Below, piece after piece: positions 1-6,575 of a stretch of 6,575 nucleotides of DNA. Position 1 is the stretch's first letter. Each line of letters opens with the position of its first letter. The translations under genes and the position numbers were made by a program. The DNA is from JBDSEG01 sp039920165 (GTDB lineage: Bacteria > Pseudomonadota > Gammaproteobacteria > Burkholderiales > Burkholderiaceae_C), in assembly GCA_039920165.1 (NCBI GenBank), contig JBDSEG010000215.1, forward strand, positions 1 through 6,575. The letters are read 5' to 3'. The notes under the pieces were generated by a model. The model had not been told where the DNA came from, ran no database searches, and saw only the letters and a list, made by a program, of their open reading frames with translations.

Positions 1-1
1 G

Positions 2-544
2 CGGCTCAAGCCCGATTCGCGCAAACTTATTGCCGCTGCACTGGCTTTGCCAGGCGCGAAGGGACTGCATGTGCTGGCCCCGCCGGACATGGTTTTGCAC
101 AGCATGACCCACCTCTTCCATAACGAAGAGTTGAGCCACGGGCTGCGTGACCTGTCCGACCTCGACCGGCTGCTGAGGCATTTCGCGACAGCAACCGCTT
201 TCTGGGACGATCTCGTGGCCCGCGCCGACGAACTCGATCTGGCACGGCCGTTGTATTACGGGCTGCGTCACACCCAAGCGATCCTCGGAACACCGGTCCC
301 GGCCGAGACCTTTGTCATGGCGAGCAGGGCCGCTCCCGGTTGGCCGCTGGGCAATCTCATGGAGGGATTGTGGTCGCGGGCACTGCGTTCGCCGCACTCT
401 TTGGCAGCGGACCGCCTGACGCCTGCAACGCTTTTCATGCTGTACTTGCGCGCCCACTGGTTGCGGATGCCACCGCTGTTGCTGTTGCGCCATCTCGGCA
501 TCAAGGCGCTGCGTCGCGGCGAGACCGACCCCCAGACACCCTGA
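2..544 (+). CDS. Nucleotidyltransferase-family protein, C-terminal part (5' end outside window)
   Basis: The frame is open from base 2 to a TGA at 542-544, giving 180 residues with no start in view. A TTG at 47 is in frame, but similar-looking sequence continues upstream of it (RLKPDSRKLIAAALALPGA), so the gene almost certainly begins before the window. The segment APPDMVLHSMTHLFHNEEL, followed by GLRDLSDLDRLL, resembles the C-terminal helical half of the uncharacterised nucleotidyltransferase family (NTP_transf_5 type), where a His-containing helix precedes an (L/R)DLxDL-type helix. The tail, with its YLRAHWLRMPPLLLLRH stretch, also fits that family. The N-terminal catalytic region, with its paired acidic residues, is not in the window, so activity cannot be judged. 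In related bacteria such proteins often occur in exosortase or exopolysaccharide loci; that is family knowledge, and nothing here confirms it. The 103-base gap to gshA suggests a separate transcription unit. The family call is moderate; a real coding region is likely. Confidence 0.62.
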   Translation, partial: RLKPDSRKLIAAALALPGAKGLHVLAPPDMVLHSMTHLFHNEELSHGLRDLSDLDRLLRHFATATAFWDDLVARADELDLARPLYYGLRHTQAILGTPVPAETFVMASRAAPGWPLGNLMEGLWSRALRSPHSLAADRLTPATLFMLYLRAHWLRMPPLLLLRHLGIKALRRGETDPQTP

Positions 545-565
545 CCGGGCGGATGCCGATTGCTT

Positions 566-596
566 GGGCGCAGGGCTCTCCTTCTCGAGCGCGCCC
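566..596 (+). terminator. GC-rich stem-loop between the nucleotidyltransferase gene and gshA (weak terminator candidate)
   Basis: GGGCGC at 566-571 is the exact reverse complement of GCGCCC at 591-596. Inside it, GCTC (575-578) pairs with GAGC (587-590). The result is about 10 base pairs with a 3-base bulge on the left arm and an 8-base pyrimidine-rich loop. It lies 22 bases after the stop at 544, a sensible place for a terminator. No T-run follows the right arm (it reads TAAGTCCCAC), so this is not a classical intrinsic terminator. It may stabilise a 3' end, work with Rho, or be chance in GC-rich DNA. Confidence 0.3.
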
Positions 597-611
597 TAAG
601 TCCCACATCCC

Positions 612-617
612 TAGAAT
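612..617 (+). promoter_or_regulatory. Possible -10 element of the gshA promoter (TAGAAT)
   Basis: TAGAAT matches the sigma-70 -10 consensus TATAAT at five of six positions and lies 30 bases before the gshA start codon. Initiation would fall near 624, leaving a leader of about 25 bases. At a 16-18 base spacing the -35 region is GC-rich and does not resemble TTGACA, so the call rests on the -10 box, its position in the gap and the stem-loop just upstream. No operator was recognised. Confidence 0.3.
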
Positions 618-647
618 CCGTTTCCCCTACCCTCCGGACCGTGCTCC

Positions 648-1943
648 ATGGTTCCCCACCTGCTAACCGCGCTGACCGGTCCGATCAACGATCTTGAGCA
701 GCGGATCCTCGAGTCGCTGCCGGCCATCGAGCGCTGGTTCCGGCTTGAGTGGATGGAGCACACACCGCCGTTCTATACCTCGGTCGATCTGCGCAATGCC
801 GGCTTCAAGCTGGCGCCGGTGGATACCAATCTGTTTCCCGGCGGCTTCAACAACCTGACGGTGGAGATGTTGCCATTGGCGGTGCAGGCGGCGATGGCTG
901 CGATCGAGAAGATCTGCCCGGAAGCGAAGAATCTGTTGCTGATCCCGGAGTTGCATACGCGCAATACGTTCTACCTCAGCAACGTGGTGCGGCTGATGCA
1001 GATCTTCCACCAGGCGGGGCTGAACGTGCGCCTGGGGACGCTTGATGAGACGATCAAGCAGCCCACCGAGATCGCGCTGCACGACGGCACCTCGCTCACC
1101 ATCGAGCCCTTGGTGCGCACCCGCGGCCGGCTCGGGCTGAAGAATTTCGACCCCTGCACGATCCTCCTCAACAACGACCTGTCGGCCGGCCTTCCCAAGG
1201 TGCTGGAGAACCTGCACGAGCAGTATCTGCTGCCACCGCTGCACGCCGGCTGGGCGGTTCGGCGCAAGACCAAGCATTTCGCCGCCTACGAGGAGATCGC
1301 TAAAAAATTCGCCAAGCTGCTGGGCATGGACCCGTGGCTCATCAACCCGTTGTTCACGCGCTGCGGCGAGGTCAATTTCACCGACGGCAGCGGCGCCGAG
1401 TGCCTGATGACGCAGACCGAGGCGCTGCTGGCGAAGATCAAGCGCAAGTACAAGGAATACGGCATCCAGGAGAAGCCGTTCGTGATCGTGAAGGCCGATT
1501 CGGGAACCTACGGCATGGGCATCATGACGGTGCGCGACCCGAAGGACCTGGCCGATATCAACCGCAAGACGCGCAACAAGATGAGCGTGATCAAGGACGG
1601 CCAGGAAGTCAGCGAGGTCATCCTGCAGGAGGGCGTTCCGACCTACGAGCGCGTCAACGATGCGGTGGCCGAGCCGGTGGTGTACATGATCGACCGCTAC
1701 GTGGTGGGCGGTTTTTACCGCGTCAATGCCGAGCGCGGGATCGACGAGAACCTCAATTCGCCGGGGGCGAGTTTCGTGCCGCTCGCCTTTGCCGAGTCGA
1801 ACCAGTTGCCGCGCTCGGGCGCCAAGCCCGGTGCGAGCGCGCCGAACCGCTTCTACATGTACGGCGTGATCGCGCGCCTGGCGATGGTGGCGGCGAGCTA
1901 CGAACTCGAGGCGACCGACCCGGACGCGGAAGTCTACGAATGA
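648..1943 (+). CDS. gshA: Glutamate-cysteine ligase, proteobacterial GshA family
   Basis: This enzyme joins L-glutamate and L-cysteine through the gamma-carboxyl at the cost of ATP, the first and usually rate-limiting step of glutathione synthesis in the cytoplasm. The 431-residue product matches the length and motif order of the GshA family described from Acidithiobacillus, which differs from the E. coli-type ligase of about 518 residues. Visible hallmarks are DLRNAGFKLAPVDTNLFPGG (residues 47-66), the glycine-rich, ATP-grasp-like FVIVKADSGTYGMGI (278-292, Lys282), and a C-terminal segment around 324-380 containing YRVNAERGIDENLNSPG. The ATG at 648 is chosen because the conserved N-terminal region begins shortly after it and no in-frame start near upstream fits better. 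No good Shine-Dalgarno sequence precedes it. The stop overlaps an ATG at 1940, and kup follows, with gshB after that, consistent with a glutathione operon. No internal break or missing motif was seen. Confidence 0.93.
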   Translation: MVPHLLTALTGPINDLEQRILESLPAIERWFRLEWMEHTPPFYTSVDLRNAGFKLAPVDTNLFPGGFNNLTVEMLPLAVQAAMAAIEKICPEAKNLLLIPELHTRNTFYLSNVVRLMQIFHQAGLNVRLGTLDETIKQPTEIALHDGTSLTIEPLVRTRGRLGLKNFDPCTILLNNDLSAGLPKVLENLHEQYLLPPLHAGWAVRRKTKHFAAYEEIAKKFAKLLGMDPWLINPLFTRCGEVNFTDGSGAECLMTQTEALLAKIKRKYKEYGIQEKPFVIVKADSGTYGMGIMTVRDPKDLADINRKTRNKMSVIKDGQEVSEVILQEGVPTYERVNDAVAEPVVYMIDRYVVGGFYRVNAERGIDENLNSPGASFVPLAFAESNQLPRSGAKPGASAPNRFYMYGVIARLAMVAASYELEATDPDAEVYE

Positions 1944-1993
1944 CCGGCATCCTGTGGCGCGCGCCCGTGGGCCGCCGGCACCTGCTTCCGTGA
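1940..1993 (+). CDS. Possible 17-codon leader or coupling ORF between gshA and kup
   Basis: ATG at 1940 overlaps the gshA stop as ATGA, and the frame ends at TGA 1991-1993, which overlaps the likely kup start as GTGA (1990-1993). The peptide would be MTGILWRAPVGRRHLLP. A Shine-Dalgarno-like GGAAG (1928-1932) lies 7 bases before the ATG, whereas neither GTG candidate for kup has one. This would allow ribosomes finishing gshA to pass through the short frame and reinitiate at kup. The peptide resembles no known protein. Alternatively it is chance, or a relic of a frameshift if kup once began at this ATG. Expression is untested, hence the low confidence. Confidence 0.2.
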   Translation: MTGILWRAPVGRRHLLP

Positions 1994-3864
1994 AACCTGC
2001 CGCGCCCGCTTCCGGCCTCGCCGCGCTTACGCTCGGCGCGATCGGTATCGTCTACGGCGATATCGGCACCAGCCCGCTGTACGCGCTGAAGGAGGTGTTC
2101 GCGAACGGCCACGTGCCGCTCACGCCGGAGAATATCTACGGCGTGCTCTCGATGGTCGTGTGGACGCTCACAGTCGTCGTCTCGCTGAAATATGTGGTGC
2201 TGATCCTGCGCGCCGACAACAACGGCGAGGGCGGCCTGATCGCGATGCTTGCGCTCGCCTCGCAGGCGGTCAAGCAAAGGCCCGCGCTGCGCCGCCGGCT
2301 GCTGACGCTCGGCATCTTCGGTACCGCCATCTTCTTCGGCGATGGCGTCATCACGCCGGCGATCTCTGTGCTGTCGGCGGTCGAAGGCCTCGAGGTTGCG
2401 GCGCCGGGGCTGCACGACTACATTGTTCCGCTTACCCTCGTCGTGCTGACCGGCTTGTTCCTGGTGCAGCGCCACGGCACGGCCCGGGTCGGCAGATTTT
2501 TCGGCCCGGTGACGGCGCTGTGGTTCGTGGTGCTGACCGTCCTCGGCGTGATGCATATCGCCACCTACCCGGCCGTGCTGTGGGCCTTGTCGCCGCACTA
2601 TGCGATCGCTTTCGTCTTCGCGCATCCGACCATTGCCTTCATCGCGCTCGGTTCGGTCGTGTTGTGCGTGACCGGAGCCGAAGCGCTGTACGCCGATATG
2701 GGCCACTTCGGCAAGCGGCCGATCCGGCTCGCTTGGTTCGCCTTCGTCTTTCCGGCGCTGCTCATCAACTATTTCGGCCAGGGCGCGATGCTGCTGGTCA
2801 GCCCGGAGAAGGTGAAGAGTCCCTTTTTCGAGATGGCGCCGACCTGGGCCCTGATCCCTCTCATCGGCCTGGCGACCTGCGCCACGGTGATCGCTTCGCA
2901 GGCCCTCATCACCGCTGCGTTCTCGGTCACCAAGCAGGCGATACAGCTCGGCTATCTGCCGCGCCTGCGCGTCCTGCACACCTCGGTGCGCGAGACCGGC
3001 CAGGTATACGTGCCATTCGTCAACTGGGCGCTGTTCGGCTGCATCGTGACCGCGGTGGTGCTGTTCGGATCGAGCAGCAGGCTCGCCGGCGCCTATGGCA
3101 TCGCGGTCACCATCGACATGCTGATCACGACCATCATGACCTTCTTCGTGATTCGCTACGGCTGGAAATATCCGTGGACGCTGTGCTTCGCGGCGACCGG
3201 TTTCTTCTTCGCCGTCGACCTCACCTTCTTCGCCGCGAACGCGGTCAAGATCTTCGACGGCGGCTGGTTCCCGGTGCTGATCGGCATTTGCATGTTCACC
3301 CTCATGATCACCTGGAAGCAGGGCCGCAGGCTCGTGTCCGACCGGCTGCGCGCCGATGCGATCGACATCAAGAGCTTTCTCGAGGCGGTCTTCGTCAGTC
3401 CGCCGATCCGGGTGCCGGGCACCGCAGTCTTCCTGGTCAGCGACCAGGGCCTCACGCCCAATGCACTGCTCCACAACCTCAAGCACAACAAGGTGCTGCA
3501 CGAGACCAACCTGTTCGTCACCGTCAAGCACCACGAGGTGCCCTGGATCGATTTCGACCGGCGCTGTCAGATGGAGCCGCTGGACAACGACTGCTGGCAG
3601 GTCACGCTGAATTTCGGCTTCAAGAATGAACCCGACGTTCCGGATGCGCTCGGATTGCTGCGCGAGCGCGGCTGCGTCATCGACGATATGGATACCTCGT
3701 ATTTCCTTTCGCGCGATATCGTCAGTCCGAGCCTCGGCAGCGGCATGGCGCCGTGGCGCGAGAAACTCTTCGCCGGCATGCACCGCAATGCATCAGCAGC
3801 CGCCGATTTCCTGCGCCTGCCGACCAACCGCGTCGTCGAGCTCGGCTCCAAGCTCGAGATCTGA
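1990..3864 (+). CDS. kup: Kup-family low-affinity potassium transporter
   Basis: This inner-membrane permease of the KUP/HAK/KT family imports K+, most likely together with protons. Hallmarks, numbered from GTG 1990, are YGDIGTSPLY (residues 22-31, with Asp24 at the position of an Asp important in E. coli Kup), DNNGEGGLIAM (76-86), GDGVITPAISVLSAVEGLE (117-135, Glu132 in SAVEGLE), and the cytosolic-tail motif TPNALLHNLKHNKVLHE (489-505). About twelve hydrophobic segments precede a soluble C-terminal domain. GTG 1990 gives 624 residues, close to E. coli Kup (622), with a comparable short lead-in before the first conserved motif. GTG 1954 would add 12 Arg/Pro/Ala-rich residues and remains possible. 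Neither start has a clear Shine-Dalgarno sequence, so translation may be coupled to gshA or to the small frame at 1940. The gene is intact. It lies between the two glutathione biosynthesis genes, 46 bases after gshA and 31 before gshB. Confidence 0.95.
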   Translation: MKPAAPASGLAALTLGAIGIVYGDIGTSPLYALKEVFANGHVPLTPENIYGVLSMVVWTLTVVVSLKYVVLILRADNNGEGGLIAMLALASQAVKQRPALRRRLLTLGIFGTAIFFGDGVITPAISVLSAVEGLEVAAPGLHDYIVPLTLVVLTGLFLVQRHGTARVGRFFGPVTALWFVVLTVLGVMHIATYPAVLWALSPHYAIAFVFAHPTIAFIALGSVVLCVTGAEALYADMGHFGKRPIRLAWFAFVFPALLINYFGQGAMLLVSPEKVKSPFFEMAPTWALIPLIGLATCATVIASQALITAAFSVTKQAIQLGYLPRLRVLHTSVRETGQVYVPFVNWALFGCIVTAVVLFGSSSRLAGAYGIAVTIDMLITTIMTFFVIRYGWKYPWTLCFAATGFFFAVDLTFFAANAVKIFDGGWFPVLIGICMFTLMITWKQGRRLVSDRLRADAIDIKSFLEAVFVSPPIRVPGTAVFLVSDQGLTPNALLHNLKHNKVLHETNLFVTVKHHEVPWIDFDRRCQMEPLDNDCWQVTLNFGFKNEPDVPDALGLLRERGCVIDDMDTSYFLSRDIVSPSLGSGMAPWREKLFAGMHRNASAAADFLRLPTNRVVELGSKLEI

Positions 3865-3882
3865 AATACACGCCAGCTGCGC

Positions 3883-3888
3883 GAGGGG
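3883..3888 (+). promoter_or_regulatory. Ribosome binding site of gshB (GAGGGG)
   Basis: GAGGGG ends 7 bases before the ATG at 3896, which supports that start. The reading frame itself is open far upstream, back into kup (at least to an ATG at 3626), so the frame alone does not define the start. Confidence 0.6.
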
Positions 3889-3895
3889 CTTCGCC

Positions 3896-4843
3896 ATGAA
3901 CCTGCTTTTTGTCGCCGATCCGCTGGAAGCTTTCAAGACCTACAAGGACACCACCTTCGCGATGATGCGCGAGGCCGCGCGCCGCGGGCACGAGCTCATC
4001 GCCTGCGAGCCGCGCGACATCGCCTGGCAGCGTGGCGGGCGGGTCGATGCGTCGGTACGGCATATCGCGCTCAGCCCGCATGCCGCGCCGTGGTTCGACC
4101 TGCGTAGCGGCACGCCCGAGCGGCTCGCGCTGGCCGACGTCGATGCGGTCGTGATGCGCAAGGACCCGCCGTTCGACAGCGAATATTTCTACGCCACGCA
4201 CTTGCTTGAACAGGCCGAGCGCGAAGGCGCCAGGGTCTTCAACCGTCCCGCCGCGTTGCGCAACCACCCCGAAAAACTCGCGATTCTCGAATTTCCGCAG
4301 TTCATCGGCCCAACGCTCGTGACGCGGAGCGTTGCCGACGTGAGGCGCTTTCACGCCGAGCACCGCGACATCATCCTGAAGCCGCTCGACGGCATGGGCG
4401 GAATGGGAATTTTCCGGGTCGGCCCCGACGGCCTGAACCTCGGCAGCATCGTCGAGACGCTCAACCGCGACGGCGCGCAGACCCTGATGGTGCAGCGCTA
4501 CCTGAGCGAGATCGTCAAGGGCGACAAGCGCATCCTCATCATCGGCGGTGTGCCGGTATCGCACTGCCTCGCGCGCATCCCGCAGGGCAGCGAGATCCGC
4601 GGCAACCTCGCGGTCGGCGGCAAGGGCGTGGCGCAACCGCTGTCGGCGCGCGATCGGGACATCGCCGAGCAGATCGGCCCGGTGCTCGCGGCGCGCGGCC
4701 TGCTGCTGGTCGGCCTGGATGTGATCGGCGACTGCGTGACCGAGATCAACGTCACGAGTCCCACAGGGTTCCAGGAGATCACCGAGCAAAGCGGGGTCGA
4801 TGTCGCAGCGCGCTTTGTCGACGCGCTGGAGGCGGCGCTTTGA
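3896..4843 (+). CDS. gshB: Glutathione synthetase
   Basis: GshB adds glycine to gamma-glutamylcysteine using ATP and Mg2+, completing glutathione synthesis in the cytoplasm. The product has 315 residues against 316 in E. coli. It begins MNLLFVADPLEAFKTYKD, typical of the GshB N-terminal domain, followed by VVMRKDPPFD (85-94) and the ATP-grasp region with ILKPLDGMGGMGIFR (160-174, Lys162). Near the C-terminus Asp275, Glu283 and Asn285 fall in GLDVIGD and TEINVTSPTG; these match the expected metal-binding Asp, Glu and Asn of the E. coli enzyme with an offset of two. ATG 3896 is chosen because it gives the family length and has GAGGGG 7 bases upstream. The gene follows kup by 31 bases, and its stop overlaps the next gene's TTG start as TTGA. 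It pairs functionally with gshA upstream, and no defect is visible. Confidence 0.97.
   Translation: MNLLFVADPLEAFKTYKDTTFAMMREAARRGHELIACEPRDIAWQRGGRVDASVRHIALSPHAAPWFDLRSGTPERLALADVDAVVMRKDPPFDSEYFYATHLLEQAEREGARVFNRPAALRNHPEKLAILEFPQFIGPTLVTRSVADVRRFHAEHRDIILKPLDGMGGMGIFRVGPDGLNLGSIVETLNRDGAQTLMVQRYLSEIVKGDKRILIIGGVPVSHCLARIPQGSEIRGNLAVGGKGVAQPLSARDRDIAEQIGPVLAARGLLLVGLDVIGDCVTEINVTSPTGFQEITEQSGVDVAARFVDALEAAL
4828..4832 (+). promoter_or_regulatory. Ribosome binding site supporting the TTG start at 4840 (GGAGG)
   Basis: GGAGG, a near-perfect Shine-Dalgarno core, lies inside the end of gshB and 7 bases before TTG 4840. It is the strongest ribosome binding site in the window and is the main reason to accept the rare TTG start. 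The next in-frame candidate, GTG 4873, would remove the first eleven residues and has no comparable site. Confidence 0.65.
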
Positions 4844-5814
4844 GCATTCTCGAAGTGCTGCTGGACGACGGCGTGCACACCCATGCCGAGTACCGCGGCG
4901 GCCTTGCGAACCACCTGCCAATGGCGCTCGTCGCGCTGCATGGGCTCGGCGCGCCGGATAGCCGGCTTCAATCGTTTGCCTCCGCGTACGGCGCGAAGCT
5001 CGAGCCGGCGCCTCCCGCGGTCGATTGGCCGCCGGGTGAGCCGTGGAAGGACCGTTTCGGCGATCCCGCGGCCTGGCCGGCGTACCGCGCGCTGTTCGCG
5101 CAGTGGCTGGTCCACGAAGGCCGCGATGCCGTGTTGCCGCAGGTGCTGCCGGCCCTCATGCCGGGCTGCGGCGCCGCAGCCTTTCACGGCCTCATCCGCA
5201 CCGCGTATGCGGTGGCGAGCGGCCACACCGGCGAACTCGCCGACGGTCTGGCGTACTGGGCCTGCCGCTTCCTGCCGCTGCCCGAGGCCGGCGAGCACGG
5301 TCGCGAGGACGATCCCGGCGCCGTGATCGACGCGCTTCGCACTGCGATGGCGCCGTGGCAGTCCGACGCCGGTCTGATCGTCGATCGCATGCAGGCAGCC
5401 GCCGGGCATCCGGCGTTCGCGCAGCACACCGCGCGGCTGCGCGTGGGAGACGCGACGCTGGCGGCGCTCGCCCGGCTTGCGCTCGAACGCTTCGCCGATG
5501 GCGGCGATTTCACGGTGCTGCATCTGGCCACCGCGAGCCACGCCTTGCGCCTGCTGCTGCCCTTCATCGACGAGCCGCTGCCCGCGCTGCGCAGCTTCTG
5601 GGTGGCGGCCGCCGCCGCGGCGGCGAGCGTTCGCGAACGTCCCCCCTTGCCGCCGCTCGCCACGCTGCCCGATTGGCCCGAGATCGTCGAGCGCGCGATC
5701 GCCTCCGACGACGAGCATGTGGTGAAGCTGGTCCACACCTGCCGCGAGCAGCATGCGGCGTACGGCTGGGACGCGTGCCGGCGCGCCGCGGCCCGCGCCG
5801 TTCAGCCCGGCTGA
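4840..5814 (+). CDS. Questin-oxidase-like protein (DUF4243 family)
   Basis: The 324-residue product resembles the questin oxidase-like family. Its fungal members act on anthraquinones in a Baeyer-Villiger-type ring opening; bacterial members have no established substrate that I know of. Visible signs are the N-terminal EYRGGLANHLPMALVALH (residues 17-34, His25), the central HEGRDAVLPQVLPALMPGC (from His92) followed by FHGLIRTAYA (115-124, His116 and Arg120), FTVLHLATASHALRLLLPF (His228, His234), and a C-terminal HVVKLVHTCREQH (293-305). The recurring histidines could bind a metal or cofactor, but this is inference. No signal peptide or membrane segment is evident, so a cytoplasmic, mostly alpha-helical protein is expected. 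The TTG start overlaps the gshB stop by 4 bases, implying translational coupling and co-expression with glutathione synthesis. The family call is fairly firm; the function is open. Confidence 0.8.
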   Translation: MSILEVLLDDGVHTHAEYRGGLANHLPMALVALHGLGAPDSRLQSFASAYGAKLEPAPPAVDWPPGEPWKDRFGDPAAWPAYRALFAQWLVHEGRDAVLPQVLPALMPGCGAAAFHGLIRTAYAVASGHTGELADGLAYWACRFLPLPEAGEHGREDDPGAVIDALRTAMAPWQSDAGLIVDRMQAAAGHPAFAQHTARLRVGDATLAALARLALERFADGGDFTVLHLATASHALRLLLPFIDEPLPALRSFWVAAAAAAASVRERPPLPPLATLPDWPEIVERAIASDDEHVVKLVHTCREQHAAYGWDACRRAAARAVQPG

Positions 5815-5831
5815 GCGCGCGCCATCGGGCG

Positions 5832-5849
5832 GCGGCCGAGGCCGGCCGC
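5832..5849 (+). repeat. GC-rich inverted repeat upstream of uup
   Basis: GCGGCC (5832-5837) and GGCCGC (5844-5849) are exact reverse complements around a 6-base spacer, 17 bases after the stop at 5814. The only T-run is TTTT at 5861-5864, 11 bases beyond the stem, so it is not a standard intrinsic terminator. A second short pairing, GCGCG (5856-5860) with CGCGC (5872-5876), lies just before the uup ATG. Both could be chance in DNA this GC-rich. Confidence 0.25.
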
Positions 5850-5855
5850 GACAAT
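5850..5855 (+). promoter_or_regulatory. Possible -10 element upstream of uup (GACAAT)
   Basis: GACAAT resembles a -10 box (four of six matches to TATAAT) in the only sizeable gap before uup. Initiation would be near 5862, giving a leader of about 17 bases. No -35 box is recognisable. Weak support only. Confidence 0.2.
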
Positions 5856-5878
5856 GCGCGTTTTGCATCCGCGCGCTC

Positions 5879-6575
<697 letters not shown>

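Noticed and set aside
1334..1993. 219-codon + strand frame inside gshA
   Set aside because: It is an alternative-frame shadow of gshA rich in Arg, Gly and Asp. Only its last 17 codons (from ATG 1940) were kept, as a separate low-confidence leader candidate.
1753..3783. 676-codon open frame on the - strand opposite kup
   Set aside because: It lies almost wholly antisense to an unmistakable kup. Its product is a highly charged, Asp/Glu/Arg/His-rich sequence, as expected from reading GC-rich membrane-protein codons in reverse, and shows no recognisable domain.
3626..3895. Upstream extension of gshB to an ATG at 3626
   Set aside because: It would add 90 Ser/Arg/Ala-rich residues overlapping kup. 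ATG 3896 gives the family's normal length and N-terminus and has GAGGGG at the right distance.
3722..4921. 399-codon open frame on the - strand opposite gshB
   Set aside because: It is a shadow of gshB with Arg/Ala/Asp-rich composition, no family motif and no ribosome binding site supporting it.

Overview
The window is GC-rich and densely packed, and every gene I can support lies on the + strand. The protein families point to a betaproteobacterium, plausibly Rhodocyclales-like (the Azoarcus/Thauera type of genome). The clues are a glutamate-cysteine ligase of the proteobacterial GshA family first described from Acidithiobacillus, a GshB of the E. coli type, a Kup potassium transporter and an Uup-type ABC-F protein. 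The taxonomic placement is inferred from family resemblance and base composition only.

Layout. (1) Positions 2-544 hold the C-terminal part of a protein resembling the uncharacterised nucleotidyltransferase family; its N-terminus is cut off by the window edge. (2) A 103-base gap (545-647) contains a GC-rich stem-loop and a possible -10 element. (3) gshA (648-1943), kup (best start GTG 1990, to 3864), gshB (3896-4843) and a questin-oxidase-like gene (4840-5814) run head to tail with gaps of 46, 31 and -4 bases, which looks like one operon. (4) A 64-base gap (5815-5878) with GC-rich inverted repeats precedes uup, which starts at 5879 and runs off the right edge.

How the genes work together. 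GshA and GshB catalyse the two consecutive ATP-dependent steps of glutathione synthesis. A potassium-uptake permease sits between them, which is notable because potassium and glutathione are physiologically linked in proteobacteria through glutathione-gated Kef efflux. The gene overlapping gshB encodes a protein related to fungal questin oxidase. Bacterial members have no established role that I know of, so it is the main unknown in the window. A 17-codon reading frame bridges gshA and kup with stop/start overlaps at both ends and may couple their translation.

I found no tRNA, rRNA, CRISPR array, insertion sequence or phage gene, and no clear novel defence or mobile system. This is mostly an ordinary chromosomal region with a few points worth a second look.
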